This document shows positions 5,288 to 14,917 of a DNA stretch of 64,000 nucleotides, one piece after another. The first letter of the stretch is position 1. Every line of letters starts with the position of its first letter. The notes beneath the pieces are model-generated. The model worked only from the letters and a program-made list of their open reading frames with translations, did no database searches and was not told the DNA's origin. A program made the translations under genes and the position numbers. Origin of the DNA: Chitinophagales bacterium (lineage in GTDB: Bacteria > Bacteroidota > Bacteroidia > Chitinophagales > JADIYW01); the NCBI GenBank assembly GCA_023957235.1, contig JAMLHI010000002.1, positions 139,836-203,835 of the forward strand, written 5' to 3'.

Positions 5288-7039
5288 ATGTGTATAAAGA
5301 CCAATCGTATTATTAAACTCCTCATTTTCATCTTGTTATTACATACTACTTCTGCCTGGGCAGAAAGTCAATTTGTAAATAACCTTATAAAAGATATCGA
5401 AGACTCCTATCTATACAATCCACAAAGGGTGCTTTCAAAATCTAAAGAATTATTAGAATATGGACTAAAAAACCAAGATAGTAGGGCAATAGCTTATGGC
5501 TACTTCCAAATGGGAGTAGGAAACTTTATAATTGGCAAAGTAAGAATATCTAGTGATTACTTCAATAAATCATTACAATTTCCATATACTGAAAATGATA
5601 TCAGTCTTAAAGGAAAAAACCTTAAAGGATTAGCTATCAATGCAGACTTTAATGGAGATGTCAACAAATCACTCAGTCTATACCAAGAAGCATTAAAACT
5701 ATTCGAAAGTGTCAACGATAGTACTGAAATTGCATGGATATGGAATGGAATTGGGTTATTAGACTCTAAGATTCTTCAATTTGCAAATAGTGAAGTTAAT
5801 CTGAAAAAAGCTCATGAGTATTTCAAACGAACCCACCAATCAAAATTTGAGAATATAACTCTTCAGAATATATCAGGCCTCTATATAAAAATGGGCAAAT
5901 ACGATGATGCACTTAAATATGCTAATGAATCGCTGAGTAATTCTATACGTTACAATAACAAGATTGGCGAAGTTCAACAATTGATAAATATATCAAGCAT
6001 ATACAACGAAAATGGAAATAAAGAAAAAGCTATTTCATATCTCGAAAATGCATTGAAAAAAGCTCAAGTGCTTCAACTAGAAGATATGATTGCCAATATT
6101 TACATGATTTTAGCAACTGTAAAAAATAATAATCCTTCTCAAACCTTACAATATATTACAGATGCTAAAAATATTTTCAAGAAAAACGAGAATAACAAAC
6201 AATTATTAGAGACTTATTATCTAGAGATGGATTATTATGCTCGTATTGGGGATACAGCCAATTATTCTAGAGCTAAAGAGCAATTTAAAAAAGCCCAAGC
6301 TCAAATAATGAATCAATATCATATAGAATCATACGAAGATTTGAAAGCACTCTACGAATTGGATAAAAAAGAAGGTGTCATTGCATTGCAAAAAGCTTCC
6401 CTTAAAATCAGAAACTACTGGATATTCTTTTTTGTCATATTATCCTTAGCTCTTTTAGCATTTTCCTTTATTTTTTATAAAATGTATATTCGAATTAAAG
6501 AATACGCATATTCTCTTTATAAAATCAATATAGAACTTAAATCAAAAAACAATCCATTAGGAAAAGTAATAGCAAAGAATGAGGCAAGTACAACCAACTC
6601 TCCTGAAATAGAAGAAAAAGTATCAGAGTTAGAGATTATCAATAATATAGATTCTGAAAATCAAAACGATAAATTCAAAATTTTATATGATGAGATTATA
6701 GCGATAATAGAACATAAAAAGTTATATACTCAACACAGCTTATCTATTTCCTCTCTGAGTAGAGAACTGAATAGTAACGATAAGTATATCTCTCAAGCTA
6801 TCAATACATATAGCAACAGTAATTTTACTACATTAATCAATAATTATCGCATACAGGAAGCTCAAAATTTGATAGAAGAACATCTTGAAGATATCACAAT
6901 AAAAGACTTGGCGAGTCGAGCTGGCTTTAATAGCATCAATACATTTTATAAGAAATTCAAAGATGCTACGGGTCTGACACCTTCTATCTATATAGAGATG
7001 GCTTTAAAAGAAAAGCGCAATTCTTTGGTAAGAGCATAA
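5288..7039 (+). CDS. Membrane TPR-AraC-type transcriptional regulator
   Basis: A 583-residue protein from the ATG at 5288; the longer frame beginning TTG at 5258 would place residues before the signal sequence TNRIIKLLIFILLLHTTSAWA. It has tetratricopeptide repeats through about residues 40-330 (AWIWNGIGLLDSKILQFANSE, KIGEVQQLINISSIYNENGNK), one transmembrane helix at about 376-400 (WIFFFVILSLALLAFSFIF) and a C-terminal AraC helix-turn-helix at about 480-575 (LSISSLSRELN, ITIKDLASRAGFNSINTFYKKFKDATGLTPS). The design puts a periplasmic sensor onto a cytoplasmic DNA-binding domain, a common Bacteroidota architecture. The ligand is unknown. Direct repeats just downstream may be its operator. Confidence 0.9.
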   Translation: MCIKTNRIIKLLIFILLLHTTSAWAESQFVNNLIKDIEDSYLYNPQRVLSKSKELLEYGLKNQDSRAIAYGYFQMGVGNFIIGKVRISSDYFNKSLQFPYTENDISLKGKNLKGLAINADFNGDVNKSLSLYQEALKLFESVNDSTEIAWIWNGIGLLDSKILQFANSEVNLKKAHEYFKRTHQSKFENITLQNISGLYIKMGKYDDALKYANESLSNSIRYNNKIGEVQQLINISSIYNENGNKEKAISYLENALKKAQVLQLEDMIANIYMILATVKNNNPSQTLQYITDAKNIFKKNENNKQLLETYYLEMDYYARIGDTANYSRAKEQFKKAQAQIMNQYHIESYEDLKALYELDKKEGVIALQKASLKIRNYWIFFFVILSLALLAFSFIFYKMYIRIKEYAYSLYKINIELKSKNNPLGKVIAKNEASTTNSPEIEEKVSELEIINNIDSENQNDKFKILYDEIIAIIEHKKLYTQHSLSISSLSRELNSNDKYISQAINTYSNSNFTTLINNYRIQEAQNLIEEHLEDITIKDLASRAGFNSINTFYKKFKDATGLTPSIYIEMALKEKRNSLVRA

Positions 7040-7085
7040 GCAATACTTCTGAATTTTATCTAAATAGTATCCATTCACGCTATAT

Positions 7086-7121
7086 TTTCAGAAAATGAGA
7101 ATCCATTTCAGAAAATGAGAA
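7086..7121. promoter_or_regulatory. Direct-repeat operator candidate (period 20 bp)
   Basis: TTTCAGAAAATGAGAA occurs twice, at 7086-7101 and 7106-7121, exactly 20 bp apart (two helical turns). AraC-type regulators bind such direct repeats. The pair lies 47 bases after the AraC-type gene and ends 32 bases before a TAnnTTTG box (TATCTTTG, 7154-7161), a fitting activator position. That the neighbouring regulator binds here is inference. Confidence 0.45.
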
Positions 7122-7153
7122 AATTATTTTTTAAAAAACAAAACACCATCTAA

Positions 7154-7161
7154 TATCTTTG
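7154..7161 (+). promoter_or_regulatory. Possible promoter -7 box (TATCTTTG)
   Basis: Matches the Bacteroidota TAnnTTTG element. No good TTTG -33 element is present 19-21 bases upstream, as expected for an activator-dependent promoter. No gene follows on this strand before the terminator at 7228-7251, so any transcript would be a small RNA of about 85-90 nt. Confidence 0.35.
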
Positions 7162-7227
7162 CCACTGTAATTAATCGCCAAAATTATTTACAGAAGAGAA
7201 GTATTTAGTGTGTGTGTGACACGTATG

Positions 7228-7260
7228 CGGGAAGTAAGAAATTACTTCCCGTATTATTTT
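7228..7260 (+). terminator. Strong intrinsic terminator with GAAA loop
   Basis: CGGGAAGTAA (7228-7237) and TTACTTCCCG (7242-7251) pair perfectly around a GAAA tetraloop, followed by TATTATTTT. It is oriented for + strand transcription. It could end the AraC-type gene 190 bases upstream or a short RNA started near 7165. It abuts the end of glpD, which is on the other strand. Confidence 0.75.
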
Positions 7261-8822
7261 AGAGGTGATGTTTTCAAAAATTCAGGATGGTATTCCGACC
7301 AATGGAGATAATACTTTTCAATTTGAGTACTCATCCACTCATCGTTTTCTCCTAATTCTTCAGCCATGATCAGAGCAATACTCTTCACTAAGGCAATATC
7401 CCAATCTTTCATTGCATAAGTAATTGTAGTCCGTCTCGTCAACATATCTTCTAGCTGTCTAGCCATCAAAATTCTAGTAAAAAAAACTATTTCAGCAATA
7501 GTATAAAGGTATTTTTCAGAAATGAAAGCACGACTTTCAGGTCTATCGATTAGAATTTGCTCTATTTCATCACCCAGTGTCCCATAGTTTTCTTTCCATT
7601 CTCCATTATATGATTTTTGAGCTTGGCTAATAGACCTCCCATTCATTTGAAATTTCTTTTCTATTTCTTCTATACAGTGCTGACCCATCGACAAAAAGGA
7701 TGTTAATTTTCCACCAGCAATATGAAGTGAATTCTTACACGTCCACCATATCTTATACTCTCTAGACCTACTATAAGCGTTATGACTCCCATCATGCAGC
7801 AAGGGGCGCAATCCGGCAAAGACACCAATCACATCATTTTGTTGTAATTTGACTTTAGGAAAACTCTCATTAAATGCTTGAAGGATATAATCCACATCCT
7901 CTTGAGTAGCAACTACATGGTCAATATTATCCGTATATTCTGTATCTGTAGCGCCTAAGATGGTCATATTATGCTCCCATGGAAGTGTATAGAGCATTCT
8001 TTTGTCTCCAGTCGGCGAGTCCACAATAGCCACATAATCTTTAGGAAATTTTGATGAAGGCACAATAACATGTACTCCCTTTGTTGCCTGCATCTGCTTC
8101 TCTTCATTCAACTGAGCTCTCTCCAAAATATCATCCGTCCAAACCCCGCAAGCATTGACAATTACTTTGGCTTTTAATTGAATAGATTGACCTGCAATAT
8201 GATCTTTACAAATCAAAGAATGAATGGTATTATTATCTTTTTCAAACTTGAGTACTTCGACATAATTCAATAATACAGCTCCATTTTGTGCGGCTAATGC
8301 CATGACATCCACTGTCAATCTAGCATCATTTGTTCGCCCATCCCAATATAAAATTCCTCCTTTCAGATTTTTATCATTGATTCCAGGCAATTTATCCACT
8401 ACTTGCTGTGTACTCAATCTTTTGTGCTTACTAAAATCAGTCTTTCCAGCTAATCTATCATATAAGGACAGACCTATTTCTTTGGTCCATAAATCTATAG
8501 AAGAATGATAAGAAGGTAAAACAAATGGGAAAGGCTTGACTAAATGAGGGAAAGTCTGCAATAAATGTTGTCTTTCATGAAGTGCTTCTTGTACCAATTG
8601 AAGTTGTAAATACTTCAAATATCTTACTCCTCCATGTATCATTTTCGAGGAACGACTACTTGTTCCTGAAGCAAAATCACCTTTATCAACTAATATGACT
8701 TTATAGCCTCTTTCAACGGCTTGATGCAAAATTCCTGCTCCAGTAATTCCACCTCCAATGATACAGAGATCAAAATCTTCTTGGGAAGCTCGGTCAATAT
8801 TTATGATTCTATTGCTCATCAA
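7254..8822 (-). CDS. glpD: Glycerol-3-phosphate dehydrogenase, FAD-dependent (GlpD/GlpA type)
   Basis: A 522-residue protein that oxidises sn-glycerol 3-phosphate to dihydroxyacetone phosphate and passes electrons to the quinone pool at the inner membrane. The N-terminal FAD-binding Rossmann motif is visible (DLCIIGGGITGAGILHQAVERGY), followed by the family block FASGTSSRSSKMIHGGVRYL and later LPWEHNMTILGATDTEY and FAGLRPLL. The C-terminal domain is the DAO_C type. Length fits the family. It overlaps the upstream AGPS-like gene by 14 bases (8809-8822), so the two are translationally coupled. MM at the start leaves two adjacent possible starts. Confidence 0.93.
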   Translation of the reverse strand: MMSNRIINIDRASQEDFDLCIIGGGITGAGILHQAVERGYKVILVDKGDFASGTSSRSSKMIHGGVRYLKYLQLQLVQEALHERQHLLQTFPHLVKPFPFVLPSYHSSIDLWTKEIGLSLYDRLAGKTDFSKHKRLSTQQVVDKLPGINDKNLKGGILYWDGRTNDARLTVDVMALAAQNGAVLLNYVEVLKFEKDNNTIHSLICKDHIAGQSIQLKAKVIVNACGVWTDDILERAQLNEEKQMQATKGVHVIVPSSKFPKDYVAIVDSPTGDKRMLYTLPWEHNMTILGATDTEYTDNIDHVVATQEDVDYILQAFNESFPKVKLQQNDVIGVFAGLRPLLHDGSHNAYSRSREYKIWWTCKNSLHIAGGKLTSFLSMGQHCIEEIEKKFQMNGRSISQAQKSYNGEWKENYGTLGDEIEQILIDRPESRAFISEKYLYTIAEIVFFTRILMARQLEDMLTRRTTITYAMKDWDIALVKSIALIMAEELGENDEWMSTQIEKYYLHWSEYHPEFLKTSPLK

Positions 8823-10509
8823 ATAATTTTCCAGGATTCATGATATGATGAGGATCTAATGTAGATTTTATATTTTGCAATACTTTCTTCGTCAATACAT
8901 CAGTCTTCTCAAGATACCATTTACGATGGTCTGTACCTATACTATGGTGATGAGACACCGCCCCACCTTCAGACACTATAGTATTTGTAACGATATTTTT
9001 AATTTCTTCCCATTGCTGATATTCACTTCCTTTTTGCTGAGCTGTAATGACTGTAAAATAAATACTAGCAGAAGATGTATAAACATGTGAAACATGGGCC
9101 AATATAACCCCTTTTTCTTTTCCAAAAGCATCTGACATTAGAAGATTTGCCTGAACTTTCTTGCGCAATGCATCTACTTTATCCCAAGGAACAACAGTTT
9201 CCATTGTATCTACAAATACACCTCTTTCTACTAAATCATCTCTCAAATAAGGTAAACCAAATCTAGAATGCTCCCATTTTTTTCCAATACCATCACCAAT
9301 ATCAAATCCTTTATTTTTTTCAAATATTGAAGCTGCTAATTTTCTATTCAATTCAGCTTCAGATTGGGTACCATCAAAGCGCACCATCATTATTGTTGGC
9401 TTTTCAATTCCTTTCAATTTCAATACAATATTAGAAATCAATGATTTAACATCTGCTAAGACCCCAACTTCACTGGATACAAGTTTTAAATATTCAGTTT
9501 CTAATTCATCTGAAAATCTGGCTACTGTAGGAAAAATATCCTTCTGAACTAATTGTTTAAGGGCATCTACTCCATGCTGAAAAGAAGGAAACACTGCAAC
9601 CAACCAACTTTTATACTGCGGTAATGGGTGAATGCGAACTTTTGCTTCAGTAATTATACCCAAAGATGCTTCAGAGCCTAGAAATACAGATTTCAAATTG
9701 ATTCCTTCTGCATCTCCTTCATAATTACCAACTGATATTTCACCGACAGGAGTAGCTATACGCATCGAGATAACAATCTCATCTATCCTCCCATAGCCAG
9801 ATGATTCCTGACCAGCAGAACGTGTAGCCAACCAACCTCCAAGTGTTGAATATTCAAAAGATTGAGGAAAGTGTCCCAAAGTATATCCTTTGGCATTCAG
9901 ATGTTTTTCAATTGCAGGGCCATAAATCCCTCCTCCAAAAATTGCAGTATGATTGGTTTCATCCAAATTTAATAACGCATTATTGAGAGACATATCTATA
10001 ACAATTCTTGGTAAATCATTTTTGGGCAAGCTAAAAGCTCTTACTACATTACTCCCACCACCAAATGGAACTATTAAAATTTTATGTTCTAAACAAACCT
10101 TTAATACCTGCAAAATTTCATCGTGATTTTTAGGAAATACCACTACATCTGCAACTTCAATCGGATCATCTGACAATGCAGACAAGACATCAGGATAACT
10201 TTTCCCTAATGCCTTCTTTAGCCGTACAGATAGAGAATTTTCTATTCTAACATGAGAAACTTGCTGTTTCAAAATATTGTAAACATTAGCAGCTCTTTCT
10301 TCATTTGTATGAATAGAAAAAGAAGACTTGAGTGGATGGGTATGATCAAAAGGCTGATTCCATCTATCTTTTAAAAATTGATGTAAAATAGGAAAGTCTG
10401 TTAAAGATTTCCTTTTATACGCATCACCCCATTTCCACCAGTCACTTTCACTATTCGTTGTTGTCATATCCGTATTCATATTTCTTTTAAAGTTAGAAAA
10501 ATCAATCAA
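8809..10509 (-). CDS. AGPS-like FAD-linked oxidase/synthase
   Basis: A 566-residue vanillyl-alcohol-oxidase-family flavoprotein. A PCMH FAD-binding domain runs from about residue 117 (EVADVVVFPKNHDEILQVLK, VPFGGGSNVVRAF, GGWLATRSAGQESSGYGRI) and a FAD_oxidase_C domain follows. HHH at residues 520-522 (AVSHHHSIGTDHRKWYLEK) and the ending DPHHIMNPGKL resemble alkyl-dihydroxyacetonephosphate synthase rather than glycolate oxidase. AGPS swaps an acyl chain on DHAP for a fatty alcohol, the committed ether-lipid step. GlpD, which makes DHAP, follows in the same operon, and a thioesterase precedes it. D-lactate/2-hydroxyacid dehydrogenase activity remains possible. Starts at MIDF, MNTD or MTTT are all possible. 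Confidence 0.8.
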   Translation of the reverse strand: MIDFSNFKRNMNTDMTTTNSESDWWKWGDAYKRKSLTDFPILHQFLKDRWNQPFDHTHPLKSSFSIHTNEERAANVYNILKQQVSHVRIENSLSVRLKKALGKSYPDVLSALSDDPIEVADVVVFPKNHDEILQVLKVCLEHKILIVPFGGGSNVVRAFSLPKNDLPRIVIDMSLNNALLNLDETNHTAIFGGGIYGPAIEKHLNAKGYTLGHFPQSFEYSTLGGWLATRSAGQESSGYGRIDEIVISMRIATPVGEISVGNYEGDAEGINLKSVFLGSEASLGIITEAKVRIHPLPQYKSWLVAVFPSFQHGVDALKQLVQKDIFPTVARFSDELETEYLKLVSSEVGVLADVKSLISNIVLKLKGIEKPTIMMVRFDGTQSEAELNRKLAASIFEKNKGFDIGDGIGKKWEHSRFGLPYLRDDLVERGVFVDTMETVVPWDKVDALRKKVQANLLMSDAFGKEKGVILAHVSHVYTSSASIYFTVITAQQKGSEYQQWEEIKNIVTNTIVSEGGAVSHHHSIGTDHRKWYLEKTDVLTKKVLQNIKSTLDPHHIMNPGKLFDEQ

Positions 10510-10530
10510 CTAAATAGTTAATTGTCAATC

Positions 10531-10974
10531 TTAAGTTATATTAATTTTACCTTTCAAAAATTCAATAAATTGATTGGGAACTCTAACAATCTCCCTTTGT
10601 TCATAATTGAAACAGACGATACCAGTACGAATAATCACCATATTCTTCTGAGCACCTTCTTTTCTACATCTGATAATCATATCAAAAGAACATTCTTTCA
10701 AATAATCAATTCCTACTTCAATCAATATTTCATCTCCTAAAAAGCCTTCAGATTGATAAACAATTGTATGATTAGCGACAATAATTCCTATTTTATCAGA
10801 TGCGCATTGAATATCCCAGCCTATGTGGGTTAAAAACTGAGTTCTGATTTCGTCAGCCCAGACTAATATACGCTCATTGCCCATGTGCTGAGCGAAATTG
10901 ATATCTTGCTCAGCTATGACCTTTCGGGTTCTCCAAAGAGTAGTTTCTGGGAAAAAAATCTTTTCTTTTTTCAT
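10531..10974 (-). CDS. Hotdog-fold acyl-CoA/acyl-ACP thioesterase (4HBT/FadM type)
   Basis: A 147-residue single hotdog domain. The N-terminal strand RTRKVIAEQDINFAQHMGNERILVWADEIRTQFLTHIGWD carries the helix and the acidic residue expected in YbgC/FadM-type thioesterases (here Asn/Glu in HMGNERIL). Such enzymes release fatty acids from CoA or ACP. It is the first gene of a minus-strand operon with the AGPS-like protein (21 bases downstream) and GlpD, and it is divergent from acs with 126 bases between them. The exact acyl substrate cannot be read from the sequence. Confidence 0.8.
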   Translation of the reverse strand: MKKEKIFFPETTLWRTRKVIAEQDINFAQHMGNERILVWADEIRTQFLTHIGWDIQCASDKIGIIVANHTIVYQSEGFLGDEILIEVGIDYLKECSFDMIIRCRKEGAQKNMVIIRTGIVCFNYEQREIVRVPNQFIEFLKGKINIT

Positions 10975-11100
10975 CGCATTTCAAAATTGCTATAATATAT
11001 TCATTAAAAATATTCAAATAAAATCTTTCGTATTTACATAACATTTCATTAAAATTGACTGTTAATCTATTTACACTTTATTCCTTGAAAGATAAGAATT

Positions 11101-13008
11101 ATGAAATCATCTGAATTACGCTCCTTTGAAGATTATCAAAAAGCATACGAACTGTCCGTCAAAGAGCCTGAAATATTTTGGGAAGAACAAGCCATGAAAT
11201 TGAAGTGGATAAAAAAATGGGACAAAACATTACAATGGAATTTTGATGAACCTCATATTAAATGGTTTGAAGGAGGAAAATTTAATATTACTGAAAATTG
11301 TTTAGACAGACATCTCGAAAAACGAGGAAATAAAATTGCTTTAATATGGGAGCCCAATGATCCCAAAGAGAGATTTTTAAGATTAACCTATAAAGAACTT
11401 TATGATAAAGTCTGTCAGATGGCAAATGTGCTCAAAAGAAATGGAATTTCTAAAGGAGATGTGGTCTGCATTTATATGCCTATGATTCCAGAACTTGCTA
11501 TTTCAGTGCTTGCTTGTGCAAGAATAGGAGCCATACATTCCGTAGTATTTGCAGGGTTTTCGGCTTCAGCACTCGCTGGGCGCATCCAAGATGCTAAAGC
11601 TAAACTGATACTTACAAGTGATGGTCTTAATAGAGGTGCCAAACAAATTCCAACAAAAAGAATTGTGGATGAAGCATTAGAGCATTGCCCATCTGTCCAA
11701 AAAGTGATTGTTGTTGATAGATTAGGGTGGGCAGTAGATATGATAGAAGGCAGAGATGTATATCTACATAATGAATTGCCAATGGTAGATAAACATTGTC
11801 CTCCAGAACCAATGGATGCAGAAGATACATTATTTATTTTATACACATCTGGCTCCACCGGCAAACCCAAAGGTGTTGTCCATACAATTGGAGGATATGC
11901 AGTATTTGTGGATTATACATTCAGAAATGTTTTTCAAATGGATGAAAGCGATATCTATTGGTGTACTGCAGATATCGGTTGGGTAACAGGACATAGCTAT
12001 ATTGTCTATGGCCCATTATTAGCAGGTGCTACAACCACGATGTTTGAAGGAATACCGACATATCCTGATCCTGGAAGGTTTTGGCAGGTCATAGACAAAT
12101 ATGGTATCACACATTTTTATACTGCACCTACTGCCATACGTTCGCTGATGGCTGCTGGAGAAGACCATGTATTGTCATATAGTCTAGACTCTTTGAAAGT
12201 GATAGGCTCCGTAGGCGAACCTATTAATGAAGAAGCATGGCATTGGTATAATATTCATGTTGGCAAAGAAAAATGCCCAATAGTTGATACATGGTGGCAG
12301 ACCGAAACTGCTGGAATCATGATTTCATCTTTAGCAGGCGTCACTCCTACTAAACCAACTTATGCTGCTTATCCACTACCCGGCGTACAGCCCGTTTTAT
12401 TAGATGGAGAAGGAAATGAACTTCATGGTAATAATGTAGAAGGATATTTATGTATAAAATATCCATGGCCAGGAATTTTACGCACGACCTATGGCGACCA
12501 TGACAGATGTCGCCAAACCTATTTTTCCAATTATAAAGGATATTACTTTACTGGAGATGGTGCTAAAAGAGATGAAAATGGCTTATATAGAATCATTGGG
12601 CGCGTAGATGATGTCATTAATGTATCTGGACATAGATTTGGCACCGCTGAAATAGAAAATGCTATCAATATCAATAAGAAAGTTGTTGAGTCAGCCGTAG
12701 TAGGATATCCTCATGACATCAAAGGACAAGGGATATATGCTTTTGTTATTTTATGGAATGAGAATGATGAAAACGAATCCCCTGAGCGAGTCAGAAGCGA
12801 AATCAATGAAACTATTACAGCTGAAATTGGCAAAATAGCCAAGCCCGATAAAATACAGATTGTCAGAGGCTTGCCAAAAACAAGATCTGGAAAAATCATG
12901 AGAAGAATTTTAAGAAAAATAGCAGAAAATGATTTAAGTAATTTGGGGGATATTTCTACCCTGCTAGATCCTACAGTAGTTGAAGAAATAATAGAAGGTA
13001 GAATATAG
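11101..13008 (+). CDS. acs: Acetyl-coenzyme A synthetase
   Basis: A 635-residue AMP-forming acyl-CoA synthetase of full Acs length. Key motifs are the P-loop YTSGSTGKPKGVVHT (about residues 247-261), IYWCTADIGWVTGHSY, WWQTETAGIMIS, the hinge region GRVDDVINVSGHRFGTAEIE, and the C-terminal KTRSGKIMRRILRKIA whose Lys is the acetylation-controlled catalytic residue. It converts acetate, ATP and CoA into acetyl-CoA. The WWQTETG-type tryptophan that limits the acyl pocket to acetate is present. It is a single gene ending in a strong terminator, divergent from the thioesterase/AGPS/GlpD operon. Confidence 0.96.
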   Translation: MKSSELRSFEDYQKAYELSVKEPEIFWEEQAMKLKWIKKWDKTLQWNFDEPHIKWFEGGKFNITENCLDRHLEKRGNKIALIWEPNDPKERFLRLTYKELYDKVCQMANVLKRNGISKGDVVCIYMPMIPELAISVLACARIGAIHSVVFAGFSASALAGRIQDAKAKLILTSDGLNRGAKQIPTKRIVDEALEHCPSVQKVIVVDRLGWAVDMIEGRDVYLHNELPMVDKHCPPEPMDAEDTLFILYTSGSTGKPKGVVHTIGGYAVFVDYTFRNVFQMDESDIYWCTADIGWVTGHSYIVYGPLLAGATTTMFEGIPTYPDPGRFWQVIDKYGITHFYTAPTAIRSLMAAGEDHVLSYSLDSLKVIGSVGEPINEEAWHWYNIHVGKEKCPIVDTWWQTETAGIMISSLAGVTPTKPTYAAYPLPGVQPVLLDGEGNELHGNNVEGYLCIKYPWPGILRTTYGDHDRCRQTYFSNYKGYYFTGDGAKRDENGLYRIIGRVDDVINVSGHRFGTAEIENAININKKVVESAVVGYPHDIKGQGIYAFVILWNENDENESPERVRSEINETITAEIGKIAKPDKIQIVRGLPKTRSGKIMRRILRKIAENDLSNLGDISTLLDPTVVEEIIEGRI

Positions 13009-13051
13009 AAAGATCAGGCTTTTACTTTTCGTTTTTAATCCTAAAAATACC

Positions 13052-13098
13052 TCAAAATAGAAATTCTCTTTATAGAGCATTTCTATTTTGATATTTTT
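13052..13098. terminator. Bidirectional intrinsic terminator between acs and the UbiB-type gene
   Basis: TCAAAATAGAAAT (13052-13064) and ATTTCTATTTTGA (13079-13091) form a perfect 13-bp stem that continues inward with CTCT/AGAG, followed by TATTTTTT. It sits between two convergent genes (stops at 13008 and 13114), so it can serve both. Confidence 0.75.
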
Positions 13099-13113
13099 TG
13101 AATGTATTGCGGA

Positions 13114-14817
13114 CTATGATTTCAATGCGAATATACCTCCAATAGCAAACAATGCGGTATATGCTTGCCAAGGTTGCCCAGAGGCTACTAAGACACAAGC
13201 ACCTATTACACATAAGCCACCGAAAATCATATTTTTCATAGAAGCCATAGGAGGAACTTTATCTTCTTTTTTCTCAAATAATTCTATTTCCAGCCTTTTA
13301 AATAATTCTATGATAACCAATGGAGAGCGAGTAATAACATCAAGCATTTCAGGAGCATTTTGCAATGTCGTTTTTGCCAATTCAATTGGATTTACTTCAT
13401 TCAAAACCAATTTTCTAATATGCTTTTTAGATACTTTAGCGATATCAAGTCCAGGCAAAATCACATTACCTACTCCTTCAAAAGTAATGATAGCCTTCAC
13501 CATTAATACCAATTCAAGTGGGAAATACATACGGTGTTTAGCACCCAACACTACCGATTCAAATATCAAAAGTGCCAAAGAAAAATCACTAAAATTAGGA
13601 TTTCTCACCCATCTCATACCTATCTCAATAAATTCCTTTCTGAATGCATCAGGATCGCCACCCTTTCCAGGTCTTGCAACCATAGACAAATATCTTGCCG
13701 CTGACTTAGGATCTCCCATGACAAGAGAATTGTAATAATAGAGCATACTTTTTCTTGTACTCTCCTCAAATCTTCCTACCATTCCCAAATCTATGAAGCC
13801 ACATTTTACGCCTTCTTCTCCTTGAACAATCAATAAGTTGCCTGGATGCAAATCAGCATGAAAAAAGCCATCACTATACAACATCTGTATGATTGCCATA
13901 GCTCCTAGATCTACCACTTTCTCTCTATCTTCTGGAGAAAGCACTTTGGCGCAGTGTTCATCGGGTTTCATCCCTTTGAAAAACTCCATCACAATTACAT
14001 CACTAGTGCAATACTGCTTATATATTTTAGGAAAGATAACATCTGGCACTTTAGCAAAATTGGCAGCAAATGCCTCTGCATTATTGGCTTCTAATCTAAA
14101 ATCTACTTCCTTATTCGTATATTCACAGAACTCAGTAAACATATTCTTGGGTTGAAGCTCTGGAACAAAAAGTTCCATAAATGCTCCTGTTGATTTAATA
14201 ATTTTACTATCCGTCTGAATCAACTCACGCGTGCCTGGTTTTAAAAGTTTAATCACCACTTCTTCACCAGACCTTAAAGTAGCTCTATGAGCCTGTGCAA
14301 TTGAAGCCGAACCCAGTGGATTTTTCTGAATTTCAATAAAAATTTGATGAACAGGTTGTCCCATCTGCTCTTCCACTAATTGGACAAATCGTTCATATTG
14401 CAGGGCAGGTAAAGTATCTAATAATTTCTTAAGTTCATCAGTAATGTCTTTAGGCAATATATCTTCTCTAAGCGACAGAATCTGACCCAGCTTAATATAT
14501 GTTGCTCCCAACATCTCCAACCTCCGCCTCAATTGAATTGAAAAAGGTTGGCGAATCAATTTTTTATTTAAAAACGGCCAATGAAGCCACAAAAAAATCT
14601 TGAGAAAAGTATATTTAATTTTTTTCTTTTGATTAGTTGCTTTTCTATGTCTCAAAAATGCAAAGCCACCTCCTAAAGCTAAAGCCATCAAATGTGATGT
14701 AGTAATCAAATACCTGACAACCAAAGAGCTAGGCTTTTTTTCTATATACTGCTCATAAACTCTTTCTTCTTGCTGCTGATATGTAGTTCCTGTAGCTTCC
14801 TGTATTGGATTTGACAT
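13114..14817 (-). CDS. ABC1/AarF/UbiB-family protein kinase-like
   Basis: A 567-residue atypical kinase-like protein. The family-specific motifs are visible: KLGQ in GATYIKLGQILSLREDILP, the Ala/Ser-rich loop LGSASIAQAHRA, the Lys of VVIKLLKPG, FFHADLHPGNLLI and the metal-binding GFIDLGMVGR. Two hydrophobic helices near the C-terminus (NMIFGGLCVIGACVLVASG, AYTALFAIGGIFAL) anchor it in the membrane, as in UbiB. Family members support isoprenoid quinone biosynthesis; in a Bacteroidota using menaquinone the exact role is not settled. It stands alone, convergent with acs. Confidence 0.9.
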   Translation of the reverse strand: MSNPIQEATGTTYQQQEERVYEQYIEKKPSSLVVRYLITTSHLMALALGGGFAFLRHRKATNQKKKIKYTFLKIFLWLHWPFLNKKLIRQPFSIQLRRRLEMLGATYIKLGQILSLREDILPKDITDELKKLLDTLPALQYERFVQLVEEQMGQPVHQIFIEIQKNPLGSASIAQAHRATLRSGEEVVIKLLKPGTRELIQTDSKIIKSTGAFMELFVPELQPKNMFTEFCEYTNKEVDFRLEANNAEAFAANFAKVPDVIFPKIYKQYCTSDVIVMEFFKGMKPDEHCAKVLSPEDREKVVDLGAMAIIQMLYSDGFFHADLHPGNLLIVQGEEGVKCGFIDLGMVGRFEESTRKSMLYYYNSLVMGDPKSAARYLSMVARPGKGGDPDAFRKEFIEIGMRWVRNPNFSDFSLALLIFESVVLGAKHRMYFPLELVLMVKAIITFEGVGNVILPGLDIAKVSKKHIRKLVLNEVNPIELAKTTLQNAPEMLDVITRSPLVIIELFKRLEIELFEKKEDKVPPMASMKNMIFGGLCVIGACVLVASGQPWQAYTALFAIGGIFALKS

Positions 14818-14917
14818 AATAGTAATAAAATAAATAAATTAGCCAAAAATAGATATTAAAACCTAATCTTAAAAGAAATTTAATAATTTCTATAAAATAA
14901 TATCTACTATATATCGA

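Noticed and set aside
13088..13735. Long + strand open frame (about 215 codons) opposite the UbiB-type gene
   Set aside because: It is antisense to a clearly conserved protein and has no family-like motifs; it arises from codon structure of the real gene.
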